Assembly: GCA_944990035.1 (NCBI GenBank)
Contig: CALYLX010000105.1
Span: forward strand, 62,001 to 126,000
Direction of reading: 5' to 3'
Length of the DNA: 64,000 bases
From: Clitopilus passeckerianus
Lineage: Eukaryota; Basidiomycota; Agaricomycetes; Agaricales; Entolomataceae
Shown: piece after piece, positions 8,766 to 19,076 of the stretch
Numbering within the stretch: the first letter of the stretch is position 1
Layout of the letters: the number at the start of each line of letters is the position of its first letter
Notes under the pieces: generated by a model
Told to the model about the DNA's origin: nothing
The model's input: the letters and a program-made list of their open reading frames with translations, nothing else
The model's database searches: none
Position numbers and translations under genes: made by a program

Positions 8766-11152
8766 TCAGCCTCTCACGACTCCGACAGTAACCTCTGCAT
8801 TGATTCCATGGCCAGCATGACCACCCAAGGCCCCAGCACACTTCTCCCATGCCCACCTCGTGAGGTTTAGTACATCATCATCCCCTAGGTCGTGTTTGAC
8901 ATGTAACTCCATGGTAACGACAAGGGACTCGCTTGCTCCTGAATGTTCCTTCACCGTCGAGCCCGGTAGGTATAACGAAGGCGACGGAGAAAGCTGCCAG
9001 ATGTGCGGAGCTGGAAGATGTAATACTTGAGGATGGCGTTCGACCTGCAGAAAAAGTGATCAACAAGTCTTTCATCTCCAACAAACCGAGGATCATACCT
9101 CGCGCATTGCCCGGAGGAACGTCTCCATTTTACCACTAGCTGAGCCACGAGCAGGCGAAGTCTGGAGTAACACAGTGCCAAGAATAGCACAAGCTCGATA
9201 GGCCACATTGAAGGTAACCACAGTGATAAGGGCTGCGAGTAAAAGGTCGCAAGTCCTGTGTTGTGTTCTATTTCACTCGCGTCAGATTGGCAAGAGACAG
9301 AAGGCGTATCAGGAACTTACTCGGGCGCAAATAGAGAGATGGAGAGAAGGGCAATGCAGAATAAAAGTGGGCTTGTGCTGAAAGGGTTGGAAAACATTCG
9401 TTCAAGAGGGGTAGTTGGGGGAGGATCTTGAAGTGTAGATCGAGATAGAAGCGAACGCAGGAATGTAGAGAAGCGGGGCAGCCTGTTTCCAGTAACTGCA
9501 CGAAATGGCATAAGCATGAGCGTGCACGATTGAATTCCTTGCCTCACCATTGACAAGTTTTGAGTGGTTGTTATAAACCAGTGAAGTGACAGATAGTGAG
9601 AACAACGTGATGGCAATCATGAACACGGGGAAAGCAATCCTATCCACCTCATTAGCCTAAGAATCCAATATGAACAGGGAACAAACTGACCCAACCACAG
9701 ATTCATCCTCGTCACCGTGATGGTGATGATGACCCTCCTCACCTCCAGCTGTGAGCAAGATGTGCTCGACTGTCTCCTTACATACGTATACGGAGGAGAA
9801 CATGAGATACACCGCATGTGCGAACATGAACACAGTCTCGACTGGTGCATTCCTGGAGACCAGATAAGACATCGAAAGTACAGATGTGCCGAGCAAATGA
9901 CTTACCCATAAGATCTCCTCATCTTTCTCTTGTCACCGGGTCCAGCCGCATTCAACCCGAGCCACTCAGGAACATATGCACTCAACACTACGCCGAACGC
10001 GTCAAATACCACCCAATATCCCAGTCCTGTCACTGAGAGTGACCCAATTTGTTGTCCGCACACCCACAACCAAGCACCAAGGACGAATTGAAGCAGGCCA
10101 ACAGCCAAAGCACCACGGGTACTCTGAGCCGGCTCGTCGTCGTCGTGGGTGTGAGAGTGTCCATTTGTCGGGACAGCTCCAACTTGGTCGAAGCTCTCTT
10201 TGGTTGGCTTCGATGATTGGGGGAAAGCAGACATCGGAGCCCACGGAGAAACTGGCATGGGGGCCGGTATCGTTGTTAACTCTTCATTCTGTGGTTTCAT
10301 AGTAGCACCGGGCTCAAGGAAAGAGAAAAAGTTGTGCGACATTGAATGCTTGTGATGGTGGCCTCGCCTCGACGCTGAACTTGTTGAGGAGCTTCGCGCG
10401 GACATTGGCTCGGGTGTAGGTAGGCCAGCAGATCGACCACCGAATGTGAATCCCGCTTTCAGTGGTGTCGGAGGCCCGCCATTTCTGGATGTGGGGAAGT
10501 CTATCCCAGGTTGCGCTGAAGGAATATCGGAGACTGGAGCCTCGATATCAACAGGGACTTCAATGTCTTGACCGCCGTCCTCATCAATTGTGGTGTGAGG
10601 AAGGGAACCTGGTCTTGGGAAGAATACGGAAAGATTTCGGGAATGTAGTCGGCGATGCCTCTGGGCTTGTGAGGCAGGGGGTAGGTCTGGCGCCGACTGG
10701 GTCACCCCCATGGGTGGCGGGAATGGATAAAGTGTTGGCGTTTTCGATGAAAATGAAGGTGCCAATGGAGAAGATACAGTAGGAGAGAATGCGGAAACGG
10801 AGCGAGTCCGTGAATGACCTCCAGAATGTGGCGCTTCTGTCGAGATTGGAGGCAGAAAGGACGTTCGGTACGGCGAAGCAGATGCGGGATGCAATGAATT
10901 GCCATTCGGAGGGCGACCTAAAGCAAAACTCTGGCGAAGCGGACCGGCGGAAGCGGGAATGCCAGCTGAAGACACACTGCGAGAATGAGAATGGTTCGGT
11001 GTAGAATGTACACGGTTTCGAGGAGGCGGTGGGGCAGAGACCAGGGGTATATCCAGTGGTTCATCATAATCTTCCATAGGACGGGTAACAAGAACCATGT
11101 TCTCATCTCCGTCCTTACTGGCTTTTCGGCGATGTAGATTATTTGCGTCCAT
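8766..11152 (-). CDS. Cation diffusion facilitator, Zrg17/ZnT6-like zinc transporter subunit
   Basis: About six exons. The first 330 or so residues are a Ser/Pro-rich, disordered cytosolic region. A CDF membrane domain follows: TM I-II (GALAVGLLQFVLGAW ... GLGYWVVFDAFGVV), then TM III, then a His-rich loop GGEEGHHHHHGDEDE, then TM IV (FPVFMIAITLFSLSV). After a long loop come TM V with HRTCD and TM VI, then a cytosolic tail with HVKHDLGDDD. CDF proteins move Zn(II) into the secretory pathway by proton exchange. The long N-terminus and an imperfect TM II site (Trp where the first metal ligand is expected, Asp kept four residues on) resemble Zrg17/ZnT6, which work as partners of Msc2/ZnT5. The start at 11152 is the first Met. 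Exact borders of the short second intron are uncertain. Confidence 0.8.
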
Positions 11153-11807
11153 GAGTGGTAATGGAATGAATGTGATGCCTAGAGAGTGTGGTCGGACTGG
11201 GCTTGGACAAGATGTCGAGAATCAGCCTGTTATCGAAGTCAAATATACGATCTGCACTCTTCCCCTCAGCTCTAGGAAGGCCTGAATAAACCAAAGAGTA
11301 CATACAACGATAGACCATGCACCCTGGCTGTCCTGAAGAAACTGGTGGAAACGAAGCGGCTCAACACCGAAAACCTGTTGTTCCTTCAGTCTTCTCTACG
11401 AAATTTTGTCTTCTGATTAACTTACAGGGTAGTGGCAGTAGCGATAGAGCTTTGGAGCTGTAGCGCTCTGAACAACGCTCGGCTATGGAACGGACAGCGA
11501 ATACGGCTTCCACGTGGTTCTCCTGATGCGACGCGTCTCAACTGAATTGGACCCGTCGCCGCATTTGACAAATTCCCCTGACCTTCAGTACACATACAAT
11601 ATTGGATTCAAGCTCGCCTTCGGATTATCTTTCTCAGCAAAGAGCCACGTGGCTAATAAATGTAGTGCTGTGCCAGTTTTATCCTCTGTCAAGAATGGTT
11701 CAAGTTGCAAAAATGACATTATGTTGTATAGTAGATATGTTTATGAATGTTGGAAACAAGAACGGAGTGTAAGCAACTCCGTTATGAACCTAGCGAGGTG
11801 CAACAAT
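11153..11807. other. Intergenic region between CDF gene and ValRS
   Basis: Lies upstream of the CDF start and downstream of the ValRS stop, both on the minus strand. It should hold the CDF promoter and the ValRS 3' UTR. No conserved frame, RNA gene or repeat was seen. Confidence 0.4.
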
Positions 11808-14800
11808 TTATCTAAGTTTCGAGAACATCTCCCGGGAAAGCTCAAGGGTAGAAATCTCAGCCTCAAGAGTTTTACGCTGCAAAAACAAAAATTGTTAGCA
11901 TGATTATGTGACCTTATTGTCCCCTTCACGAACCTTGTCTTCGTTGATCAGGCGAACGTTGGCAGGAACAGTATCAGCATAGTCAGGCTGGGACTCGACC
12001 TTCACAATCTTCTGGAGACCAAGGCGGGCAAGGTCCAGCTTCTTATCGCACTTGGCAATCTCAACCTCGAGATCAACGATGCCCTATTTCAAAGGCAATT
12101 AGAATTGGACCATCGACAACCTAAGATATCTTACCTTGACCAGAGTGTGAACAGCGAGCGTGGATGTAATGACAGCACCACCACAACCATCTGGGATCTC
12201 CTTGACATCTCGCACAATCTTGACGGACTTGCAACCCTTGGTCAGAGCCTGGATGGTGGAAGCTTGCGATTGGAAGATTTGAGCCTCTTCGTCATTCTGC
12301 AGGTGGAAGAACACTGGGGGAGTCTTGTTAGTCAGCCGATAACAACATCACCATCCGGGCTCACGTTGGATATCGTTCTGCAAGTTATACGATGCAGCCA
12401 ATGAACGCCCTGCCTTCAGAGCGGTGAATACGAGGTCGAAGCTCTTGTCAGCAGCTGTGAAAACGAAGGCGGGATCCTGAAATTCGGGTGAGCGGAGGGC
12501 CAACGAAAAATTGACGAATAACATACGTGAACGGGATAGGGAGTGACCATGATGGATGGCGCAGCTTCGTTGGGCCTCCGAGGCAGACGCTGCCAGAGCT
12601 CTTCGGTGACGAAAGGCATAAAAGGGTGCAACAATTTAAGACCGTAGTCGAGGCAAGTGTAAAGAGTCTGCTGAGCAGATTTCCTTGTAGCCTCCGGTTG
12701 AGACTCATCTGTCATTGGCTTCATGGCTTCCTGTGGGCAAACATCAGGCTGCCTGCCAGAGAATGACAATATGAGGGTAACGTACGATGTAGACGTCGCA
12801 GAGCTCGTAAAGCCAGAAGTTGTAGGCAGAAGTTGTCGCAAGCATGAAATTACGCTCAGCCAGGTATTGGTTGATCTCATTGGCGGCAATGTTCAGCTTG
12901 TGAAGGATCCACTTTTCTACGATGCTCTCGTCTCCAGAGGGCTGTGTCATATGAGGGTTATTAAAATGAGAAGAATGAGACAGTTGTGTGGATACCTTGG
13001 CAGTGGGTCTAGGAACAAAGCTCTCGTCGAGTTTCAGCATGGCGAACTTCGTAGCGTTGAAGATCTTGTTGCAGAATTTACGATAACCCTCAACACGAAG
13101 GATCTCCAAGTTGATATCACGACCTGAAATCAATATCAGCAAGATGTTGTCAAGTAAACGGACAATACGACGAACCTCCACCGGAGTAAGCACAGAGAGC
13201 AAATCGCAATGCATCGGTTCCGCACTGAGGAATACCCTTGGGGAAATCTTTCTTTTGGCCAGCCTGAGCTTTCAGAATCTCCTTCTCGTCGAGGTTTCCT
13301 TCCCGTAGCTTAGCGTGAAGGTCCTCAAGAGGGCAACCCTGTATGACATCTATGGGATCGATGACGTTCCCGAGGGACTTGCTCATCTTGCGACCATGGG
13401 CATCACGAATCATGGCGTGACAGTACACCTCTTTGAAAGGCATCTTGTCAGTCAGCTTCGTTCCAAGCATGACCATACGCGCAACCCAGAAGAACAAGAT
13501 ATCCCATCCAGTTTCGAGGACGGATGAGGGATAGAACTTGTCGAAATCTGAGGTCTGGTTGATGAAATGGTTAGTAAAGGTGAGGCAAGGAGAATGGGAC
13601 AATCTACCTTCTCAGGCCAGCCAACGATGGAGAAAGGCCAGAGACCGGAAGAGAACCAAGTGTCGAGCACATCCTCATCTTGTTCCAGAGTGAACTTCTG
13701 ACCGCCAGCGAGGGCTTCCGCTCTTTTTGTGGCCTCCTCCACACTTCGGCCCACTACCCAGTTCTTCCCATTATTAACCTGGCCGGCAATACTTTAGTTG
13801 ATAGTTGGCGTAGGTGTGAATAGGCACTCACGTCCTGGTCCTTGCCTTCTATTCTAACAAAGTAGGCTGGGCAACGATGGCCCCACCAGAGTTGACGAGA
13901 AATACACCAGTCCTGAATGCCCTCCAACCACCGGTACCACTCGTTCTCCGACGACTTGGGTGCAATGATCAGTTCGCCAGCTCTTGTACGCTACGAACCA
14001 TTTTAGACGAAGGTATATTGCGTTAGGGTCTGTTAAATGCATACCTTGATGGCCTCCTCTGCAAGAGGTTTGCAGTTTACCCACCATTGGGGTTTCAGTA
14101 CAGGTTCAATAACGTCCCCGGATTTACTGATTTCCTTGATCAAAGATGTTTCAAAGGTTCCGCCGAAGAGGAGCTCACCTGCAGATGGGAATTTGCATAG
14201 GGTTGTCCTTTGTTTCAACATACAAACCCAACTCCTTCAATTGCTTCACGACTTCGTTACGCGCGTGGAATCGTTTCATGCCCTGTGACGAAGGCGGGTT
14301 AGCAGGAAACCCACAAACTTAATGAATATAAGGAGTTTACCCTGAACTTCTCTCCAGCATTCTCGTTGAATGTCCCATCATCGTTCAAGATGTTGATGAA
14401 CTCTAATTTATGCCTGACACCGACTTCATAATCGTTCGGGTCGTGTGCTGGAGTAATCTTAACGGCACCAGTTCCGAATTCCATGTCTACAGCGATGTCG
14501 TCTGCTATGATAGGCAGACGGCGGTCGACGAAGGGATGAATGGCAAATTTGCCATGTAGGTGAGTGTAGCGGGGATCGTTAGGGTGAACAGCGATAGCAG
14601 TATCGCCCAGCATGGTCTCCGGTCGGGTTGTCGCAACGATTATACCTTCGTCTGCATACTCCGTGAGAATTTAGGAGATTGTTGTTACAGACAAAGTGCA
14701 TACCAGAGCCTTCAATTTTATACGTAAAGCTTGTGATGACCCCGAATTCGAACCTCTCCTTGATATCATATCCAGGAACATTGAGTAATGTTCGTCCGGT

Positions 14801-16110
14801 CAGTTGCTTTTGCTCGACCTATATAGAGGGTTAATATTTGTACACCGGTCGGGTTTGAGATGGGGGCTAACCTCTAAGTTTGAGAGGGTAGTGTTCAGTC
14901 TCACACACCAATTAACAAGTCGGTTGGCGCGGTAGATGATCCCTTCCTCGTGCAGCCTGCAAAATGTTTCAACAACCGCACGAGAAAGTGCCTAGGGAAG
15001 TGAATTAGACATCAAAGAGCACTGCCGTGCAGGATGTGTGGCGTACCGGGTTCATGGTGAATGCTGTTCTGTCCCAATCATAACTTCCTCCAAGCCTATG
15101 CAATTGGTTGGTGATTTTTCCCTGATATCTGTTCCGGTATGAGATGGGACAAAGAAAGAAGGGAGGATGGTAAACGAACTCGTCTTTCCAGTCATAAACG
15201 GTCTTCAAGAACTTTTCACGACCAAGGTCATGACGTGTCTGCCCAGATGATTTATATAATCGCTTTTCTACAACGCTCTGCGTCGAGATACCGGCATGGT
15301 CGAATCCAGGAATGAAAAGAGTTTCCTTGCCCAGCATACGGTTCCTATAATAGAGGGTCATTTAGAGGCAAGCACGTCCATGCAAGAAACAGACCATCGA
15401 ATGAGAGAATCTTGGATCGCAGTGGTGAGGGCATGGCCAATATGGAGACTTCCGGTGACATTTGGTGGGGGAGCCGGGATGACGAACTTTTCGCGCTCCT
15501 GTCCTTCAGGTAGCTCGAAGAACTTGGTCGATACTTCGGGTTTAAAGTAACCTTGGGCGGACCACCAGTCATACCATGCCGATTCAACGGCAATGGGGTT
15601 GTAACCAGCTGCCATGGGCTGGGACATGTCTGGAGACTATAAGCATGGATGGGATGTATACACAGAGTCCTGGCTGACCTTTCTTCTCGCCCTTTGGAGT
15701 TGTATTAACGAATGGCGCATCTGCGCCGTCATCCTTCTTCGCCTTCTCAGCCTTGACCTTCTTCTCGCCAATAACAGCAGCTTTAGCCGTCTTTGCTGCT
15801 AATTTTGCTTCCTTCTCAAGCCTCTTAGCCTCCTTCTTTGCTACAAATTGTAACGACGCGTAAATGTATGAATTACATTCATGACAAGTACCAGCTCACC
15901 TGCGCTCTTCCCCTTCTGGGCGGGGGTCTCAGAACCAGGCGTAGAAGTTGGCGTCTCCGTCGGTGTAGATTCTGCCATTCTCGAAGAGTATGTTCTCACA
16001 CGATAAAGGGCAGATGGTGGTCGGTGATTAAGGAATCTAAAGGATTGAGTCAATCGATGCAACATTGGCATCTGACTCGTGAATGGTCGGCTAAATCCGT
16101 TCAAAGCCAT
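11808..16110 (-). CDS. VAS1: Valyl-tRNA synthetase, probably dual-targeted
   Basis: A class I synthetase that attaches valine to tRNA-Val. It is split into many exons by short introns. Landmarks in order: [13 protein letters not shown], the HIGH box in [22 protein letters not shown], editing-domain blocks such as [23 protein letters not shown], the KMSKS loop ([14 protein letters not shown]), an anticodon-binding domain with [15 protein letters not shown], and a C-terminal coiled coil ending EMFSKLR. The frame opens at 16110 with an Arg/Ser-rich, acid-poor leader ([10 protein letters not shown] ... VRTYSSRM) typical of a mitochondrial presequence; a second Met at its end starts [10 protein letters not shown]. 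Initiation at either Met would give mitochondrial and cytosolic forms, as known for yeast VAS1. The last splice joins INEDK to RKTLEAE. Confidence 0.93.
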
Positions 16111-16346
16111 GAAAAATATTGATCTAATCTAATCGCATTCGTCTTGATCGTCGTCGGCGATGACAACGGGACATAGAATAATTCAGGACGTTGTATTGGC
16201 AAGATTGGCCAGCAGTGGAAGCCGGCATGTTGACTTGGGCATGATTGAAGCGGCTTGGAACCATAAATTTTTGTGGCATGTAATCATACATCTTATGCTC
16301 GAAATACTACACACAACATCGCAACCTATCAAAGTCAGAGAGAAGC

Positions 16347-17018
16347 TCATGACCTGCCAGCGCCAGGAACGTTTCGCCTGTCCCTCCTCTGTCCACGCTC
16401 GGGGGCAGCAGAAACTGGCTTAGCAATGGTAACAGGGATAGAGTCGAAGTTGAGCGCAACGAGCAGTTCCTTCAAGAAAGCACACATTAGTCAAACTTCG
16501 TTCCAAGCTAGTAGCAACCCAGCAAAACGCACCTTTGTTTGTTCATCAACTTCAAGGCCGGTAGTGCTGGTATCGAGGGCAGACACCTCGGGAACGTAGT
16601 TGTCCTTGCGTTCCCTCTCCTCTTCCTGGAGCTTGAAGGAGATGCCACGGACGGGACCGCGTTGAATTCGCTTCATCAAGTGAGTGGTGAAGCCTGAGAT
16701 TTTGTTGCGCAGGCGTTTTGAGGGAACAACAGCCTGTCATTACGATTCATCCAGATCAGTTCCCGCTAAGTATTCTTGGAGAGCTCGCTACGCACGACTT
16801 CATCGATGATACGCTTGTTGGTGTGGAAATCGAGGGTGAGGCGGGGGTAGCTATGTTGCTCGTTCAGCTCTCGTAAACTCCACAAGAGAATTGACCAATG
16901 GACGCACTATTTCTCGATCAAAACGCGAGAAGCCCTCTTGGTAGTCTTGGTGCGAACGCGGCCCTATACATGATCGTCAACACAGCACCCTCCTTGACGC
17001 GAAAGATTTCCATACCAT
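16347..17018 (-). CDS. RPS17: 40S ribosomal protein S17 (eS17)
   Basis: Four exons encode about 140 residues of eS17, a small-subunit ribosomal protein: [23 protein letters not shown] is split across exons, then [33 protein letters not shown] and [11 protein letters not shown]. The first exon is just the ATG, followed directly by an intron (GTATGG...TATAG), a common arrangement in fungal ribosomal protein genes. The C-terminus is [19 protein letters not shown], then TGA at 16347. The gene is divergent from RPS22 at 17425. Confidence 0.93.
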
Positions 17019-17424
17019 CTTGAAGTCGTCGGTAGTGTCGTCGAGCGGTTTAGCTGAACTTGGGAACTGAGAATGGGGTACGGAAACTTCCGAGGTGGCT
17101 TGTCTGGTGCTGTACAGCTAGCAACACAGCCACCACCACCAAACAGAGCATATCAAATCTATCCAGACACGAGATTCCTTGAATTTACGCTCCTCACCGT
17201 CCTCAACGTCCTCAAGAACCCTCCTCAAGGTAATTCACTCGTCTTCTCCGTCGATTGCTGCGCAACATGGTGACCGATGTCGAACTTTGGCAACTTCTGC
17301 CATCGTCTCGTTTTCCTCTCTACAGGCCCGGTTGACTCGCGCTCTGCAAAGCACGACACTCATCGGGTTTCAGTAAAAGGCTCATATCCTCGTTCTAGTT
17401 CTTTCTCCACCAAAAAGACCCAAC
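17019..17424. promoter_or_regulatory. Shared 406-bp promoter region of RPS17 and RPS22
   Basis: The start codons of two ribosomal protein genes face away from each other across these 406 bp, so both promoters must lie here. There are pyrimidine-rich tracts before RPS22 (CTCTCTACAGG, TTCTTTCTCC). No clear TATA box is seen. Co-regulation is an inference from the arrangement. Confidence 0.6.
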
Positions 17425-18234
17425 ATGGTCCGCGTCTCCGTCCTTGTGAGTTTCGAGCTTATTCGTATCCCGATGCAGTCTGATTTACCATCATATCTAG
17501 AACGACTGCCTTGTAAGCCTTCACCTCCAAACGCCCGCTGTCTGTTTTATTCATCAGAATATAGAACAACATTGTCAACGCCGAGCGCCGTGGCAAGCGC
17601 CAAGTGCTCATCCGACCCTCTTCCAAGGTCGTCGTCAAGTTCCTGAGTGTCATGCAGCGTCATGGTGAGCCGACTATTCCCCTCGGCTCACTCATTACCC
17701 CTTCTTCCTCGGAGTTATAACTGCGGCCGGTACTCTATTCACCTCACGTACCACTCGTTTTAATGCTCCGATATACAAACGCACCTATGTCCCTCATACC
17801 AAAACAACGTGTCTCCCAATCCGCCATGGAGATGAGTTCACTGCAGAGACCACATTCTTCCCACCCCATTCATATTCGCCATATCCGACACAATCTCTGA
17901 CCACAACCTTCATCCCAATAGGTTACATTGGCGAATTTGAAATCGTCGATGACCATCGCTCTGGCAAGATCGTCGTTCAACTCAACGGACGTCTGAACAA
18001 GACTGGTGTCATCTCCCCTCGCTTCAACGTGCAGGCCAAGGCAATCGAATCCTGGGTCAACTTGTTGTTGCCCGCTCGTGGCTTCGGTATCATCATCCTG
18101 GTTCGTACACCTCCCCTCTTTTTGTTGTTCATGCCGTTAACTTTGACACATAGACCACCTCATCGGGTATCCTTGACCACGAGGAGGCTCGTCGCAAAAA
18201 CGTCGGAGGAAAAATCTTGGGATATGTCTACTAA
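17425..18234 (+). CDS. RPS22: 40S ribosomal protein S22 / S15a (uS8)
   Basis: Five exons. The first encodes MVRVSVL, the second only NDCL, and the third runs [20 protein letters not shown] to MQRHG. A long intron of about 256 bp follows, then [20 protein letters not shown] and [21 protein letters not shown]. The last exon reads [20 protein letters not shown] ... GYVY, then TAA at 18232-18234. Length is about 130 residues, as for the family. It belongs to the small ribosomal subunit and contacts helix 21 of 18S rRNA. The long third intron stands out, because the other introns here are about 50 bp. Confidence 0.95.
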
Positions 18235-19076
18235 GCTTTTGTTTGGCTCTTTCATGTATCTAGGTTTAGGCAACAGAGCAGCATATGCGTGATTTCCTGA
18301 CTCGCCGTTTGACATTTGAAAGAGGCGCGACCCCTATGCCTTTTTTTTGAAAACTAAGGACACGTTTGGGGTAGTTGCTGGTCATCTACAAGAGGCTCCA
18401 CTTACTACCGCCATTGGTGGCACCAAAAGGCTCTTATCTGTCTCTCAACGAGCTTCCAGCTCAAGGCCGTCGATTGATCCCCAGAGGGCCTAAGCTAAAG
18501 GCTGAATCAGAGGCGAACACCCAGTGGACACTACGACGAGTGCTGTGTAAATGTCAACACCGAGGCCAATTCGGTGAACTGAACGAAACTCTAAACAACA
18601 CTGAGTCAAGCCTGACCAGATCAGCACGTGCAGGTGTTGGCCTCGTCACTCCTACCAGGCAAGGCTTGAAGCAGCTTGTTCGCTCAAGTTTGGTGAGCTT
18701 CATGAATGCCCAGGATAATGACTACCTAACACTCGGTCGGCGTGGTTTGGTGCACATAGCGATCACACTTATAGGCTTCTGCAGAGAGAGTAGGACGACA
18801 GAGCTGATCCCCGAAAGGGGGGATCCCTTCATCAGGATCTCCAGGACGAGCTACGACATTTTTTTGATTCCCTCCAGGAAAGTATACATGAGCCAAGGGA
18901 TCCGCCTTCTACGAAGTCCATGTCGGGATCCATGCAGCTTTCGTAGTCCCTCTTATCTGTCAGCTCACATATGCTTACCGCTTCCAACGGCTGTTTAAAA
19001 GAAACAAGACAATGGCAATACGGCACCCGTTGGAGCGACCGTGCTGATACATGTCGTTTACGTAGTTCAAGTCAAT
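18235..19076. other. Gene-free stretch with dispersed repeat copy R1
   Basis: Between RPS22 and the PhoD-type gene. It carries one inverted copy of the dispersed repeat described at 18641. The remaining open frames overlap the repeat and show no codon-level conservation visible by eye. Confidence 0.5.
18641..18843 (-). repeat. Dispersed repeat copy R1
   Basis: The reverse complement matches the three copies at 29526, 30090 and 31063: a left block with CCTGATGAAG and TTCGGGGATCAG, a middle word GATCGCTATGTGCACC, then TCATTATCCTGGGC, AAGCTGCTTCAAGCCTTG and AGTGACGAGG. It is about 200 bp with no terminal repeats and no coding capacity. Family unknown. Confidence 0.7.

Noticed and set aside
10462..11285. 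Plus-strand frames across the CDF gene head
   Set aside because: Antisense to the low-complexity head of a recognised transporter; no domain.
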